Source: Rhodocyclaceae bacterium (GTDB lineage Bacteria > Pseudomonadota > Gammaproteobacteria > Burkholderiales > Rhodocyclaceae). Taken from it: 64,000 bases of DNA. Made by a program: the position numbers and the translations under genes. The DNA is taken from positions 1 to 64,000 of the forward strand of contig JACFMQ010000005.1 in the NCBI GenBank assembly GCA_019455325.1, given 5' to 3'. Positions 51,071 through 60,014 of this stretch are shown here, one piece after another. Below the pieces are notes generated by a model. The model made no database searches and was not told the origin of the DNA. It saw nothing but the letters and a program-made list of their open reading frames with translations. How positions within the stretch are numbered: the first letter of the stretch is position 1; each line of letters begins with the position of its first letter.

Positions 51071-51683
51071 CATGGATCAGACAGAAACCTCCCTGGCAGG
51101 CTCCCTTTTCTCCGGCGTTCAACGGCGCCTGCTGGCTCTGTTCTACGGCCAGCCGGAGCGTTCCTATTACACCAACGAATTGTTGCGCCTGACAGAGACC
51201 GGCCGTGGCGGGCTTCAGCGCGAGTTGGCGCGCTTGGTTTCGGCGGGTCTCGTCAATGCAAGCGCCGTCGGCAACCAGAAGCACTACCAGGCCAACCGGG
51301 CGGCGCCGATCTTCAGCGAATTGCGCGGTATCGTGCTCAAAACCTTCGGGCTTGCCGATGTCTTGCGCGAAGGTCTGGCTCCCCTGGCAACCAGAATCCA
51401 TGTGGCTTTCGTTTTCGGATCGGTCGCCAAGGGAAGCGATACCGCGGCCAGCGACATCGACATTCTGATCGTCAGCGACGACCTAGCCTATGCCGATCTC
51501 TTCAATGCCTTGTCGACGGCCGAGGAGACCCTGGGCCGCAAGATCAGCCCCACGCTCTATGGCACGGCCGAATTCGAGCGCAAGGTGCGCGACGACAACC
51601 ACTTCGTGACGCGCGTGCTGGCTCAACCGAAGATTTTCCTGAAGGGTTCCGAGGATGACCTCCCCGCTGGACAACCTGCTTAA
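51060..51683 (+). CDS. winged-helix/MNT-type nucleotidyltransferase (candidate antitoxin)
   Basis: This 207-residue protein has an N-terminal winged helix (about 15-80: YYTNELLRLTETGRGGLQRELARLVSAGLV) fused to a minimal nucleotidyltransferase domain (about 95-190) with the GS-X10-DxD active site, Gly120-Ser121 and Asp132/Asp134 in FGSVAKGSDTAASDIDIL. MNT proteins of this kind adenylylate a HEPN partner to neutralise it. ATG 51072 is an alternative start. It overlaps the HEPN gene by 29 nt. GC content is visibly lower than in the flanking trkH and hemE, suggesting acquisition. Confidence 0.83.
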   Translation: MIPNMDQTETSLAGSLFSGVQRRLLALFYGQPERSYYTNELLRLTETGRGGLQRELARLVSAGLVNASAVGNQKHYQANRAAPIFSELRGIVLKTFGLADVLREGLAPLATRIHVAFVFGSVAKGSDTAASDIDILIVSDDLAYADLFNALSTAEETLGRKISPTLYGTAEFERKVRDDNHFVTRVLAQPKIFLKGSEDDLPAGQPA

Positions 51684-52089
51684 GGTCAGTAAGGGCGGGC
51701 TGAAACAGGAGGCTCCGAGTCAGTCGGAGTTCGATGGCTTGGTGCGCTCGGCCAAGCGCAAGCGCAAGGATGCGGCCATTCCCGGCCTGAGCGACGAAAG
51801 CCGCTTCGATCTCGTCTACAACGCCGCGCACGCCCTGGCCCTTGCGGCACTGCGCTGGCACGGTTACCGCTCTGAGAACCGGATGCTCGTGTTTCAGGCG
51901 CTGGCACACACCGTCGGCTTTCCCCCTGCCCAATGGCGCGTGCTGGATCGCTGTCACGCCAAGCGCAATCTGGCGGAATATGAAGGCAATTTCGACGTCG
52001 ACGTCCAGTTGCTGCATGAACTGGATAGCGTCGCCGGGCAACTCGAAGCGGCGGTCGATGCGCTCGGGCCGCTCAAGCGGGAGCCTTGA
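51655..52089 (+). CDS. HEPN-like protein paired with the MNT nucleotidyltransferase (candidate toxin)
   Basis: This 144-residue, mostly helical protein has [22 protein letters not shown] and [14 protein letters not shown]. Those features and its overlap with an MNT gene identify it as HEPN-like. The usual RNase motif R-X4-6-H is not clean: Arg104 is followed four residues later by Tyr109, not His, although Arg95-X5-His101 nearby is a possible substitute. It may be a ribonuclease toxin, or a substrate-binding partner that has lost nuclease activity. Confidence 0.72.
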   Translation: MTSPLDNLLKVSKGGLKQEAPSQSEFDGLVRSAKRKRKDAAIPGLSDESRFDLVYNAAHALALAALRWHGYRSENRMLVFQALAHTVGFPPAQWRVLDRCHAKRNLAEYEGNFDVDVQLLHELDSVAGQLEAAVDALGPLKREP

Positions 52090-52190
52090 GGGGCGGATTC
52101 TCCGCTGCCCGGCGAGATTTCCCCGCCGTGGCAGCGCCCGCCGAAAAGGCGGATAATTCCCCCCTTCCGCAATCCTCCGGCAGCGCCACC

Positions 52191-53258
<1,068 letters not shown>

Positions 53259-53660
53259 GCCTTCCCCGGGCCCGAAATTCCGGGCCCGAAAAGGCAAAAT
53301 CCGGTTGACTTATGCACAGAATTTCCAGCCATCCGCGTATGGCGGGAAATTCCTTAGGAAAATCAGTGCGTTTTTCCAAGTGCATGATTTGAAACGATTT
53401 TGCAGTTGCCTTTTTTTGCAGCAAAGTGACAGAATCCCTTGTGGGACAGGCTGTTGGCTAAGTTCTCCGGGCGTAATCCACAAAGTTATCCACAGAAATT
53501 GTGAGCAACGAAAAAATGCTTTCCGACGCAAGGAGTTGCGCATGATTTCAAGAAGCCGGGCGAACAACGCGGCCTAAGTCGACGCCGCCCGGATGCTGCG
53601 CCGCCGCACCCCCGCCCTCTCCCCCATCCTCGTCAGGAAGCCCGCCGGATCGTTCCCGCC
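53259..53660. other. 402-bp low-GC gap before priA with DnaA-box matches
   Basis: No convincing gene lies here. GC content falls sharply against both neighbours (about 53300-53530). A perfect DnaA box TTATCCACA (53486-53494) lies beside a one-mismatch box TAATCCACA (53474-53482), and a third one-mismatch match TTATGCACA lies at 53310-53318. An 11-codon reading frame (53542-53577, MISRSRANNAA) has AAGGAG at good spacing but may be chance. The gap should also hold the priA promoter. Confidence 0.6.
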
Positions 53661-55658
53661 GTGACCCTCGTCCGCGTTGCCCTCGACCTGCCCCTGCACC
53701 GCCATTTCGACTACCTCGCGCCGCAGGCCGGCGCGGACGACGTCGGCCGCCGCGTGCGCGTGCCCTTCGGCCGCCGCTCGGCGATCGGCGTCATCGTCGC
53801 GCTGCCGGCGGCGAGCGAGTTCGCGCCGGAACAACTGAAGCCGGTCGAGGAAATTCTGCCCGAGCCGAAGCTGCCGGCCGACTGGTTCCGCCTGTGCGAG
53901 TTCTGCGCCGCCTACTACCAGGCGCCGCTCGGCGAGGTCATGCTGTCCACGCTGCCGGCCGGGCTGAAGCGGCTCGATCCGCCCAAACCCCGCACGCCGC
54001 GCGCGGCGAAGGCGCCGCCGCCGCCCGCGCCGGCGCCGGAACTCACCGCCGAGCAGGCGGCGGCGCTGGCCGCCGTGCGCGCCGCCGGCCCCGGCTTCAA
54101 GCCCTTCCTGCTCTTCGGCGTCACCGGCAGCGGCAAGACCGAGGTCTACTTGCGGCTGATCGCCGACGCGCTGGAAAAAGGCGGCCAGGCGCTGGTGCTG
54201 GTGCCCGAGATCAACCTGACGCCACAGCTCGAAGCGCGCGTCGCCGCGCGCTTCCCCGAGGCCGGCTTGGTCAGCCTGCACAGCGAGCTGACCGAGGCGG
54301 CGCGGCTGCGCAACTGGCAGGCCGCCTTCTCCGGCCAGGCGCGCATCGTGCTCGGCACGCGGCTCGCCGTGTTCGCGCCGCTGCCGGATCTGGCGCTGAT
54401 CGTCGTCGACGAGGAACACGACCCGTCGTTCAAGCAGCAGGACGGCATGCGCTACTCGGCGCGCGACGTCGCCGTGTTCCGCGCGCGCGACCGCGGCGTG
54501 CCCATCGTCCTCGGCTCGGCGACGCCGTCGCTGGAAAGCTGGGCGAACGCCACGGCGCCGGAGATGCGCGGCCGCTACGCGCTGCTCGAACTGAAGGAAC
54601 GCGCCGTCGAGCGCGCCCGCCTGCCGGCCGTGCAGCGCATCGACCTGCGCCGGGAGAAGGCCGAGGAGGGCTTGAGCGGCATCCTGCTCGAAGCCATCGA
54701 GAAGCGTCTCGTGCGCGGCGAGCAGAGCCTGGTCTTCCTCAACCGCCGCGGCTACGCGCCGGTGCTGGCGTGCACCGCCTGCGGCTGGATCTCGCAGTGC
54801 AAGCGCTGCGCCGCCAACCTCGTGCTGCATCTCAAGGACCGCCGGCTGCGCTGCCACCACTGCGGCTTCGAGACGCGCATCCCGCGCGCCTGCCCGACCT
54901 GCGGCAACCAGGACATCCACCCCTTCGGCCGCGGCACGCAGCGCCTCGAAGAATTCCTCGCCGGCCGCTTTCCGCAGGCGCGCATCCTGCGCGCCGACCG
55001 CGACGCGGCGAAGAGCCGCAAACAGTGGGAGGCGCTGGTCGAGCGCATCCACGCCGGCGACGCCGACATCCTCGTCGGCACGCAGATGCTCGCCAAGGGC
55101 CACGACTTCCCGAAGCTGACGCTGGTCGGCGTGGTCGGCGCCGACGCCGCGCTCTTCGCCGCCGACTGCCGCGCGCCGGAGCGCCTCTTCGCGCAGTTGA
55201 TGCAGGTCGCCGGCCGCGCCGGCCGCGCCGAGCTGCCCGGCGAGGTGCTGATCCAGACGCAGTATCCCGACCACCCGCTCTACGCCGCGGTGGTGAACCA
55301 CGACTACCCGGCCTTCGCCGCGACGCAGCTCGCCGAGCGCAAGGTCGCCGGCTTCCCGCCCTACGGCTTCCAGGCCATGCTGCGCGCCGAGGCGCCGCAG
55401 ATGGCGGACGCCATCGCCTTCCTCGCCACGGCGCGCGCCTGGCCCGGCGCCGAGGCGCATCCGGCGGTGACGCTCTACGACCCGGTGCCGATGCGCCTGG
55501 CGCGGCTGGCCAACCTGGAGCGCGGCCAGTTGCTCGCCGAATCGTCGTCGCGGCCGGCCCTGCAGGCTTTCCTCGGCGAGTGGCGGCAGGCGGTCGAGGG
55601 CATCAGGGCACCGTCGCGCCTGCGCTGGCACCTGGAAGTCGACCCGCTGGAATTCTGA
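53661..55658 (+). CDS. priA: primosomal helicase PriA
   Basis: PriA restarts collapsed replication forks by loading the primosome. It has 665 residues with a GTG start. The N-terminal DNA-binding domain (about 1-105) is followed by a Pro/Ala linker, helicase motifs GVTGSGKTEVYL (Walker A), DEEH (Walker B) and GSATPSLES, a zinc region with eight cysteines (CTACGWISQCKRC, CHHCGFE, CPTCGN) and the C-terminal helicase half (AKGHDFPKLTLVGVV, QVAGRAGRAELPGE). All motifs are intact. Confidence 0.96.
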   Translation: MTLVRVALDLPLHRHFDYLAPQAGADDVGRRVRVPFGRRSAIGVIVALPAASEFAPEQLKPVEEILPEPKLPADWFRLCEFCAAYYQAPLGEVMLSTLPAGLKRLDPPKPRTPRAAKAPPPPAPAPELTAEQAAALAAVRAAGPGFKPFLLFGVTGSGKTEVYLRLIADALEKGGQALVLVPEINLTPQLEARVAARFPEAGLVSLHSELTEAARLRNWQAAFSGQARIVLGTRLAVFAPLPDLALIVVDEEHDPSFKQQDGMRYSARDVAVFRARDRGVPIVLGSATPSLESWANATAPEMRGRYALLELKERAVERARLPAVQRIDLRREKAEEGLSGILLEAIEKRLVRGEQSLVFLNRRGYAPVLACTACGWISQCKRCAANLVLHLKDRRLRCHHCGFETRIPRACPTCGNQDIHPFGRGTQRLEEFLAGRFPQARILRADRDAAKSRKQWEALVERIHAGDADILVGTQMLAKGHDFPKLTLVGVVGADAALFAADCRAPERLFAQLMQVAGRAGRAELPGEVLIQTQYPDHPLYAAVVNHDYPAFAATQLAERKVAGFPPYGFQAMLRAEAPQMADAIAFLATARAWPGAEAHPAVTLYDPVPMRLARLANLERGQLLAESSSRPALQAFLGEWRQAVEGIRAPSRLRWHLEVDPLEF

Positions 55659-55674
55659 GCGCGGCCGGCCGCGC

Positions 55675-57369
55675 CTACCGGCCGTCCTTGCTTTCCGCCA
55701 TGCGCCAGGTGCCGCGGCCGGCCGCCTTGGCGCGGTACATGGCCTCGTCCGCGGCCTTCAGCAGCGCCTCGCGGTGGGCGCCGTGGCGCGGGTGCACGGC
55801 GATGCCGATCGAGGTGCCGATGCGCGCCGTCGTCGCGTCGAGCGCGAACGGTTCGGCGAGACGGGCGATGATCGCCTCGGCGATGCGCGGCGCCGTCTCG
55901 TCGCCGTCCGCGTCGCGCAGCAGCACGACGAACTCGTCGCCGCCGAGCCGCGCCACGGTATCGGTCTCGCGCACCGTCTCGCGCAGGCGGCCGGCGACCT
56001 GCGTCAGCAGCGCGTCGCCGGCGTCGTGGCCGAGCGAGTCGTTCACCCCCTTGAAGCCGTCGAGGTCGAGGAAGAGCAGCGCGAAGGTCTCGGCGTGGCC
56101 GGCCCTGGGCGCCAGCGCCCGTTCGATCTGCTCGTTCAGGTTGAGGCGGTTCGGCAGCCGGGTCAGCGCGTCCTGCAGGGCCATGTTGCGGACCTGCTCC
56201 TCGCTGCGCTTGCGCTCGGTGACGTCGATGTAGATGGTGACGAAGCCGCCGTCCGGGATCGGCGCGCCGATGATCTCCAGCGTCCGGCCGTTCGGCCGGG
56301 TGCGCTCCATCTTGTGCAACTGCGGATCGCGCGCGCGCGCCATGAACACCGCGATCTGCTCCTGCGGGTCGCCCGGCCCGTACTCGCCGCGGGCGATGTT
56401 GAAGCGCACGAGATCCTCGAAACAGACCGTCTCGCGCTGCATCAGCGCATCCGGGAAATCGAGCAGCGTCTGGAACGGCGCGTTCGAGGCGACCAGGCGG
56501 AGGCTGCCGTCGAACAGCGAGATGCCGCCGGGGAAATTGTCGATGATCGTCTTCAGCACCTGGTGCTGGTGCGCGATCTGCTCGGCGCTGCGCTTCTGCT
56601 CGGTGATGTCGGTGTAGGTCGTGACGAAGCCGGAGATGCGGCCGCCGAAGCGGAACGGATAGCCGTCGACGAGCAGCGTGCGGCCGTCGCGCGCCGCCCG
56701 CTCGAAGCGGTGCGCCTCGAAGCGGCGTGCCAGCGCCGCCCGCTGCGCGATCAGCTCGTCCGGGTCGCCCGGCCCGTACTCGCCGCGCTCGGCCGGGTAG
56801 CGGATCAGGTCCTCGAAGCGCACGTACTTGTAGACCGCGCCCTGCGGCAGGCCGAGGATGTCGTAGATGTGGTCGTTCCAGAAGAGCAGGCAGAGGTCCT
56901 CGTCGAACACCGTGACGCCGACCGGCAGGCCGCCGAGCACCGCGTGCAACTGGCTCAACACCTCCTCGCGTTCGGTCTCGACCTGCTTCTCGCGCGTGAT
57001 GTCGTGGAAGGTACCGGCGAAGCGCGAGTCACCGTCGCGCTCGACCGGCACGCCCTTGACGACGATCGTCGCGCTCTGCCCGCGGTAGCTGACCAGGCGC
57101 AGTTGCAGGTGCAGCGCCAAGCGGCCGCGCACCGCCTGTTCGAGCGCGTCGAGGAAGCGCCGCCGCTCGGCGTCGACCATCACGTCGCGCAGGCGCGGCA
57201 CGACCGTCGGCGAACAGCCGGTGAGCGACGAGAGCAGATCGAGCGAGTGCGGCGGCAGCGTGAAGGCGCGCGTCGCCGGAGCGTATTCCCAGTAGCCGAT
57301 GCGGCCGAGCCGCTGGATCAGTTCGAGCTGTTCCAGCTCCGGCACCTCGTCGTTGGCAGCAGAGTCCAT
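55675..57369 (-). CDS. cytoplasmic multi-PAS diguanylate cyclase
   Basis: This 564-residue soluble protein probably makes cyclic-di-GMP. Three PAS domains (about 20-125, 140-255, 270-385) precede a GGDEF domain with GGDEF at 476-480 and RETD as the inhibitory site. The second and third PAS share an internal repeat, GEYGPGDPDELIA and GEYGPGDPQEQIA, pointing to duplication of a PAS-7-like unit. No membrane segment is present. GGGAGG precedes the ATG. It is convergent with priA and divergent from the EF-hand-like gene. Confidence 0.9.
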   Translation of the reverse strand: MDSAANDEVPELEQLELIQRLGRIGYWEYAPATRAFTLPPHSLDLLSSLTGCSPTVVPRLRDVMVDAERRRFLDALEQAVRGRLALHLQLRLVSYRGQSATIVVKGVPVERDGDSRFAGTFHDITREKQVETEREEVLSQLHAVLGGLPVGVTVFDEDLCLLFWNDHIYDILGLPQGAVYKYVRFEDLIRYPAERGEYGPGDPDELIAQRAALARRFEAHRFERAARDGRTLLVDGYPFRFGGRISGFVTTYTDITEQKRSAEQIAHQHQVLKTIIDNFPGGISLFDGSLRLVASNAPFQTLLDFPDALMQRETVCFEDLVRFNIARGEYGPGDPQEQIAVFMARARDPQLHKMERTRPNGRTLEIIGAPIPDGGFVTIYIDVTERKRSEEQVRNMALQDALTRLPNRLNLNEQIERALAPRAGHAETFALLFLDLDGFKGVNDSLGHDAGDALLTQVAGRLRETVRETDTVARLGGDEFVVLLRDADGDETAPRIAEAIIARLAEPFALDATTARIGTSIGIAVHPRHGAHREALLKAADEAMYRAKAAGRGTWRMAESKDGR

Positions 57370-57515
57370 ACTCCCTCCCCGGCCGGATGCGCCCCGAGCG
57401 CGTCGTCATCGCAGGCTACTCCCGGCGCGGCGTCGACGCAATCTGCGGCGCGGCAGGCGGGGCCGTTGGCACGGGCCTTGCGGGGACTGCCGTCCGCAAC
57501 CACAGGAGACCGATC

Positions 57516-58478
57516 ATGAAGATCGTCGAATCCGGCGTCCGCCTGGACGCCCGGCATGAACTTTCCGAGCAGCGCCGCATCGAGTCCGCGACCGTCTTCG
57601 GCTTCCGCGGCGCGCTGCAGGAGGCGAGCGCGACGGCGCCGGCCGGGGCGGCGGATGCCGCCGGCGGCCAGCGCGTGCGCCTGCTGCTGGAGCAACTGCT
57701 CGCCTCGATGATGGAATGCCTGACGGGCGAAAAATGCCGCTGCCGGGTGGACGAGATTGCCGCCCCGCCGGCCGGCGAGGCCGCCGCCGGCGACGGCGGA
57801 GCGGCGCGCACGCTGGCATGGAGCCGGCGCACCGTCGAGCACGTCGCCGAGAAGGAGCGCACCGAGTTCGCGGCGAGCGGCAAGGTGCGCACCGCCGACG
57901 GCCGCGAGATCGACTTCGAACTGTCGCTGACCATGTGCCGCGAATTCGAGTGCACGCGCGAGTACGAGGAAAGCGGCCGCATCGAGCTGCGCGATCCGCT
58001 GGTGATCAACTACGCCGGCCGCGCCGCCGAGCTCACCGACCTGCGCTTCGACTTCGACCTCGACGCCGACGGCCGCCTCGAATCGCTGCCGGCGCTCGCC
58101 CGCGGCAGCGGCTACCTCTGCCTCGACGTCAACGGCAACGGTTGCATCGACGACGGCCGCGAGCTGTTCGGCGCCCTCTCCGGCGACGGCTTCGCCGACC
58201 TGAAAAAGCTCGACGCCGACGGCAACGGCTGGATCGACGAGGCCGACCCGGTCTTCGCCGCGCTCGGCGTCTGGTTCCCGGACGGCGAGCTGAAGCCGCT
58301 CAAGGAGACCGGCGTCGGCGCGCTCTACCTGGGCAGCGTGCGCACGCCGTTCGCGCTGAAGGACGCCGACAACGGCACGCTCGGCCAGATCCGGAAGAGC
58401 GGCGTCTACCTCGCCGAGGACGGCGGCGCCGGCACGCTGCAGCAGATCGACCTCGGCGTGAGCACGCGCCGGGCGTAG
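57516..58478 (+). CDS. hypothetical protein with EF-hand-like calcium-binding loops
   Basis: This 320-residue protein has no signal peptide or membrane segment. Three acidic loops of DxDxDG type are visible: DFDLDADGRLES (179-190), DVNGNGCIDDGRELFG (204-219) and DADGNGWIDEADPVF (233-247), likely to bind calcium. The N-terminal half has a Cys cluster (ECLTGEKCRC, 68-76; CREFEC, 141-146). AGGAGA precedes the ATG. I cannot name a function. It lies between two diguanylate cyclase genes, read divergently from one and towards the other, with only 3 bp separating the convergent stops. Confidence 0.78.
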   Translation: MKIVESGVRLDARHELSEQRRIESATVFGFRGALQEASATAPAGAADAAGGQRVRLLLEQLLASMMECLTGEKCRCRVDEIAAPPAGEAAAGDGGAARTLAWSRRTVEHVAEKERTEFAASGKVRTADGREIDFELSLTMCREFECTREYEESGRIELRDPLVINYAGRAAELTDLRFDFDLDADGRLESLPALARGSGYLCLDVNGNGCIDDGRELFGALSGDGFADLKKLDADGNGWIDEADPVFAALGVWFPDGELKPLKETGVGALYLGSVRTPFALKDADNGTLGQIRKSGVYLAEDGGAGTLQQIDLGVSTRRA

Positions 58479-58481
58479 GCG

Positions 58482-59627
58482 TCAGGACTCGACGCGGTTG
58501 CGGCCGCCCTGCTTGGCGCGGTAGAGCGCCGCGTCGGCCTGCGCCAGCAGCGCTTCCAGATCGGCCGGGCCGTCGTCGCCGGCGACGGCGACGCCGAGGC
58601 TGACGGTGTACGGCGGCAGCGCCTTGTCCCGGCGCTTGCCGATCTCCTGGCGGATGCGCTCGGCGACGCGGCAGGCGTCCGCGAGGCCGGTCTCCGGCAG
58701 CAGCACGACGAATTCCTCGCCGCCGAAGCGGGCGAGGATGTCGGGCAGGCGCAGCATGCCGCCGGCGCGCCGCGCGTAGTCGATGATCACCTGGTCGCCG
58801 ACGTGGTGGCCGTAGGTGTCGTTCACCTTCTTGAAGAAGTCGATGTCCGAGGCGATCGCCGCCAGCGGCCGCCGCGCGCGCGCCGCCCGCGCCCACTCGA
58901 CCTCGGCGCGGGCGAAGAAGGCGCGGCGGTTGAGCGCGCCGGTCATCGGGTCGCGCGTGGCCAGGTATTCCAGCTCCTCGCGCAGCCGCTCGTTGGTGAT
59001 CAGGATGAAGCCGATGGACAGGCCGAGGATGCCGAGCGAGAAGGCGCCGAGGTACACCTGCTGGATCGGGTCGCGGTCGAAGGCCTCGTCGGCGCCGGCA
59101 AAATCGGTCGACAGCGTGGCGATGCGCAGCGCAGCGACGGCGGCGCCGAGCACGAAGGTGGCGACGAGCAGGCCGCGGCCGAGGCCGGCCGGCTGCGCCT
59201 GCCGCGCCAGCCAGGCGCCGAGCGCGAAGAAGGCGACGTGCGCGAGCGACATGATGAAGATGCGGCCCGGATAGCTCGGGCTGCCCCAGGTCAGCCAGGC
59301 GATCAGCAGCACCAGACCGGCGACCGCGTCGAAGGCCGGCCGCCACTGCGGCGTGCGCCCGGTGTAGCGCAGCAGGCCGATCACCAGCAGCAGCTCGCCG
59401 AAGAGCAGCAGCGCGGCGGCGAGGACGATGGCCAGCACGTCCGGCACGAGGCCGCGCAGCGAAGCCAGCCCGGCGGCGCAGCCCATCAGCACGACCGCCT
59501 TCGCCCAGTCGCGCAGGCCGCCGATGTCGGCCGGGAAGCTCTTCGCCTGCACCCAGAGCACGAGCGCGCAGAGCAGCCCGAGCAGGTTAGCGACGAGCAG
59601 GAAGGTGCGCGGATTGATCAGTTCCAT
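58482..59627 (-). CDS. membrane diguanylate cyclase (GGEEF)
   Basis: This 381-residue protein has about seven N-terminal membrane helices (1-215), a MASE-like integral sensor, and a C-terminal GGDEF domain with GGEEF at 302-306, functionally equivalent to GGDEF. The inhibitory site RLPD precedes it by five residues. It probably makes cyclic-di-GMP in response to a membrane signal. It is divergent from the PsiF-like gene; the 135-bp gap between them has a low-GC patch around 59680-59730 for promoters. Confidence 0.9.
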   Translation of the reverse strand: MELINPRTFLLVANLLGLLCALVLWVQAKSFPADIGGLRDWAKAVVLMGCAAGLASLRGLVPDVLAIVLAAALLLFGELLLVIGLLRYTGRTPQWRPAFDAVAGLVLLIAWLTWGSPSYPGRIFIMSLAHVAFFALGAWLARQAQPAGLGRGLLVATFVLGAAVAALRIATLSTDFAGADEAFDRDPIQQVYLGAFSLGILGLSIGFILITNERLREELEYLATRDPMTGALNRRAFFARAEVEWARAARARRPLAAIASDIDFFKKVNDTYGHHVGDQVIIDYARRAGGMLRLPDILARFGGEEFVVLLPETGLADACRVAERIRQEIGKRRDKALPPYTVSLGVAVAGDDGPADLEALLAQADAALYRAKQGGRNRVES

Positions 59628-59762
59628 CGCGCGCGGCGGAGGAGAATGGGCATGCGTCGGTCGGTCGGCGGAACGGCGTTATTAGAGCAGATTTCGTCGA
59701 TGCGGATCGGCGCCGGGCGGTTTTGTTAAGCTTCGCGGTTCCCGTCGCCGTCTGCCGCCGCC

Positions 59763-60014
59763 ATGCGCCCCTCCCGCCTCGCACTGCCTGCCGTCGCCCT
59801 GCTCCTCGCCGCTGCCGCGGTTCCGGCCGCGGCAGACCCCGCGCCGCCGCCGGCCGGGGCGCCGCGGACCGCGGTGTCGTACCAGGAGCGAATGAAGGCG
59901 TGCCACAGGCAGGCGCAGGGCAGGAAGGGCATGGCGCGCTGCGAATTCCTGCGCCGCTGCCTGCACGGCGAGGGCGCCGCCGCGGGGAAGACGGAGGCGC
60001 CGGAAGCCCGTTAA
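59763..60014 (+). CDS. PsiF-like small exported protein
   Basis: This 83-residue protein has a signal peptide (about 1-25, ending in AAAD) and one PsiF-type repeat: YQERMKACHRQAQGRKGMARCEFLRRCL, with the two conserved cysteines. PsiF in enterics is phosphate-starvation induced, and its biochemical role is unknown. It ends in a 4-bp overlap with the convergent MFS gene (shared TTAA). The match is short, so the family call is moderate. Confidence 0.7.
   Translation: MRPSRLALPAVALLLAAAAVPAAADPAPPPAGAPRTAVSYQERMKACHRQAQGRKGMARCEFLRRCLHGEGAAAGKTEAPEAR

Noticed and set aside
53305-53577. 90-codon plus-strand and 85-codon minus-strand open frames in the low-GC gap
   Set aside because: No domain, no good start signals and atypical composition; the DnaA-box matches explain the conserved-looking parts better. 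The 11-codon frame at 53542 has a ribosome-binding-like site but is too short to support.
53259-53660. The priA-upstream gap as the main replication origin
   Set aside because: Highly expressed dnaA-dnaN-gyrB would run towards it, and the strand switch lies at the rpmH/dnaA junction. It is reported as a secondary DnaA-binding candidate only.
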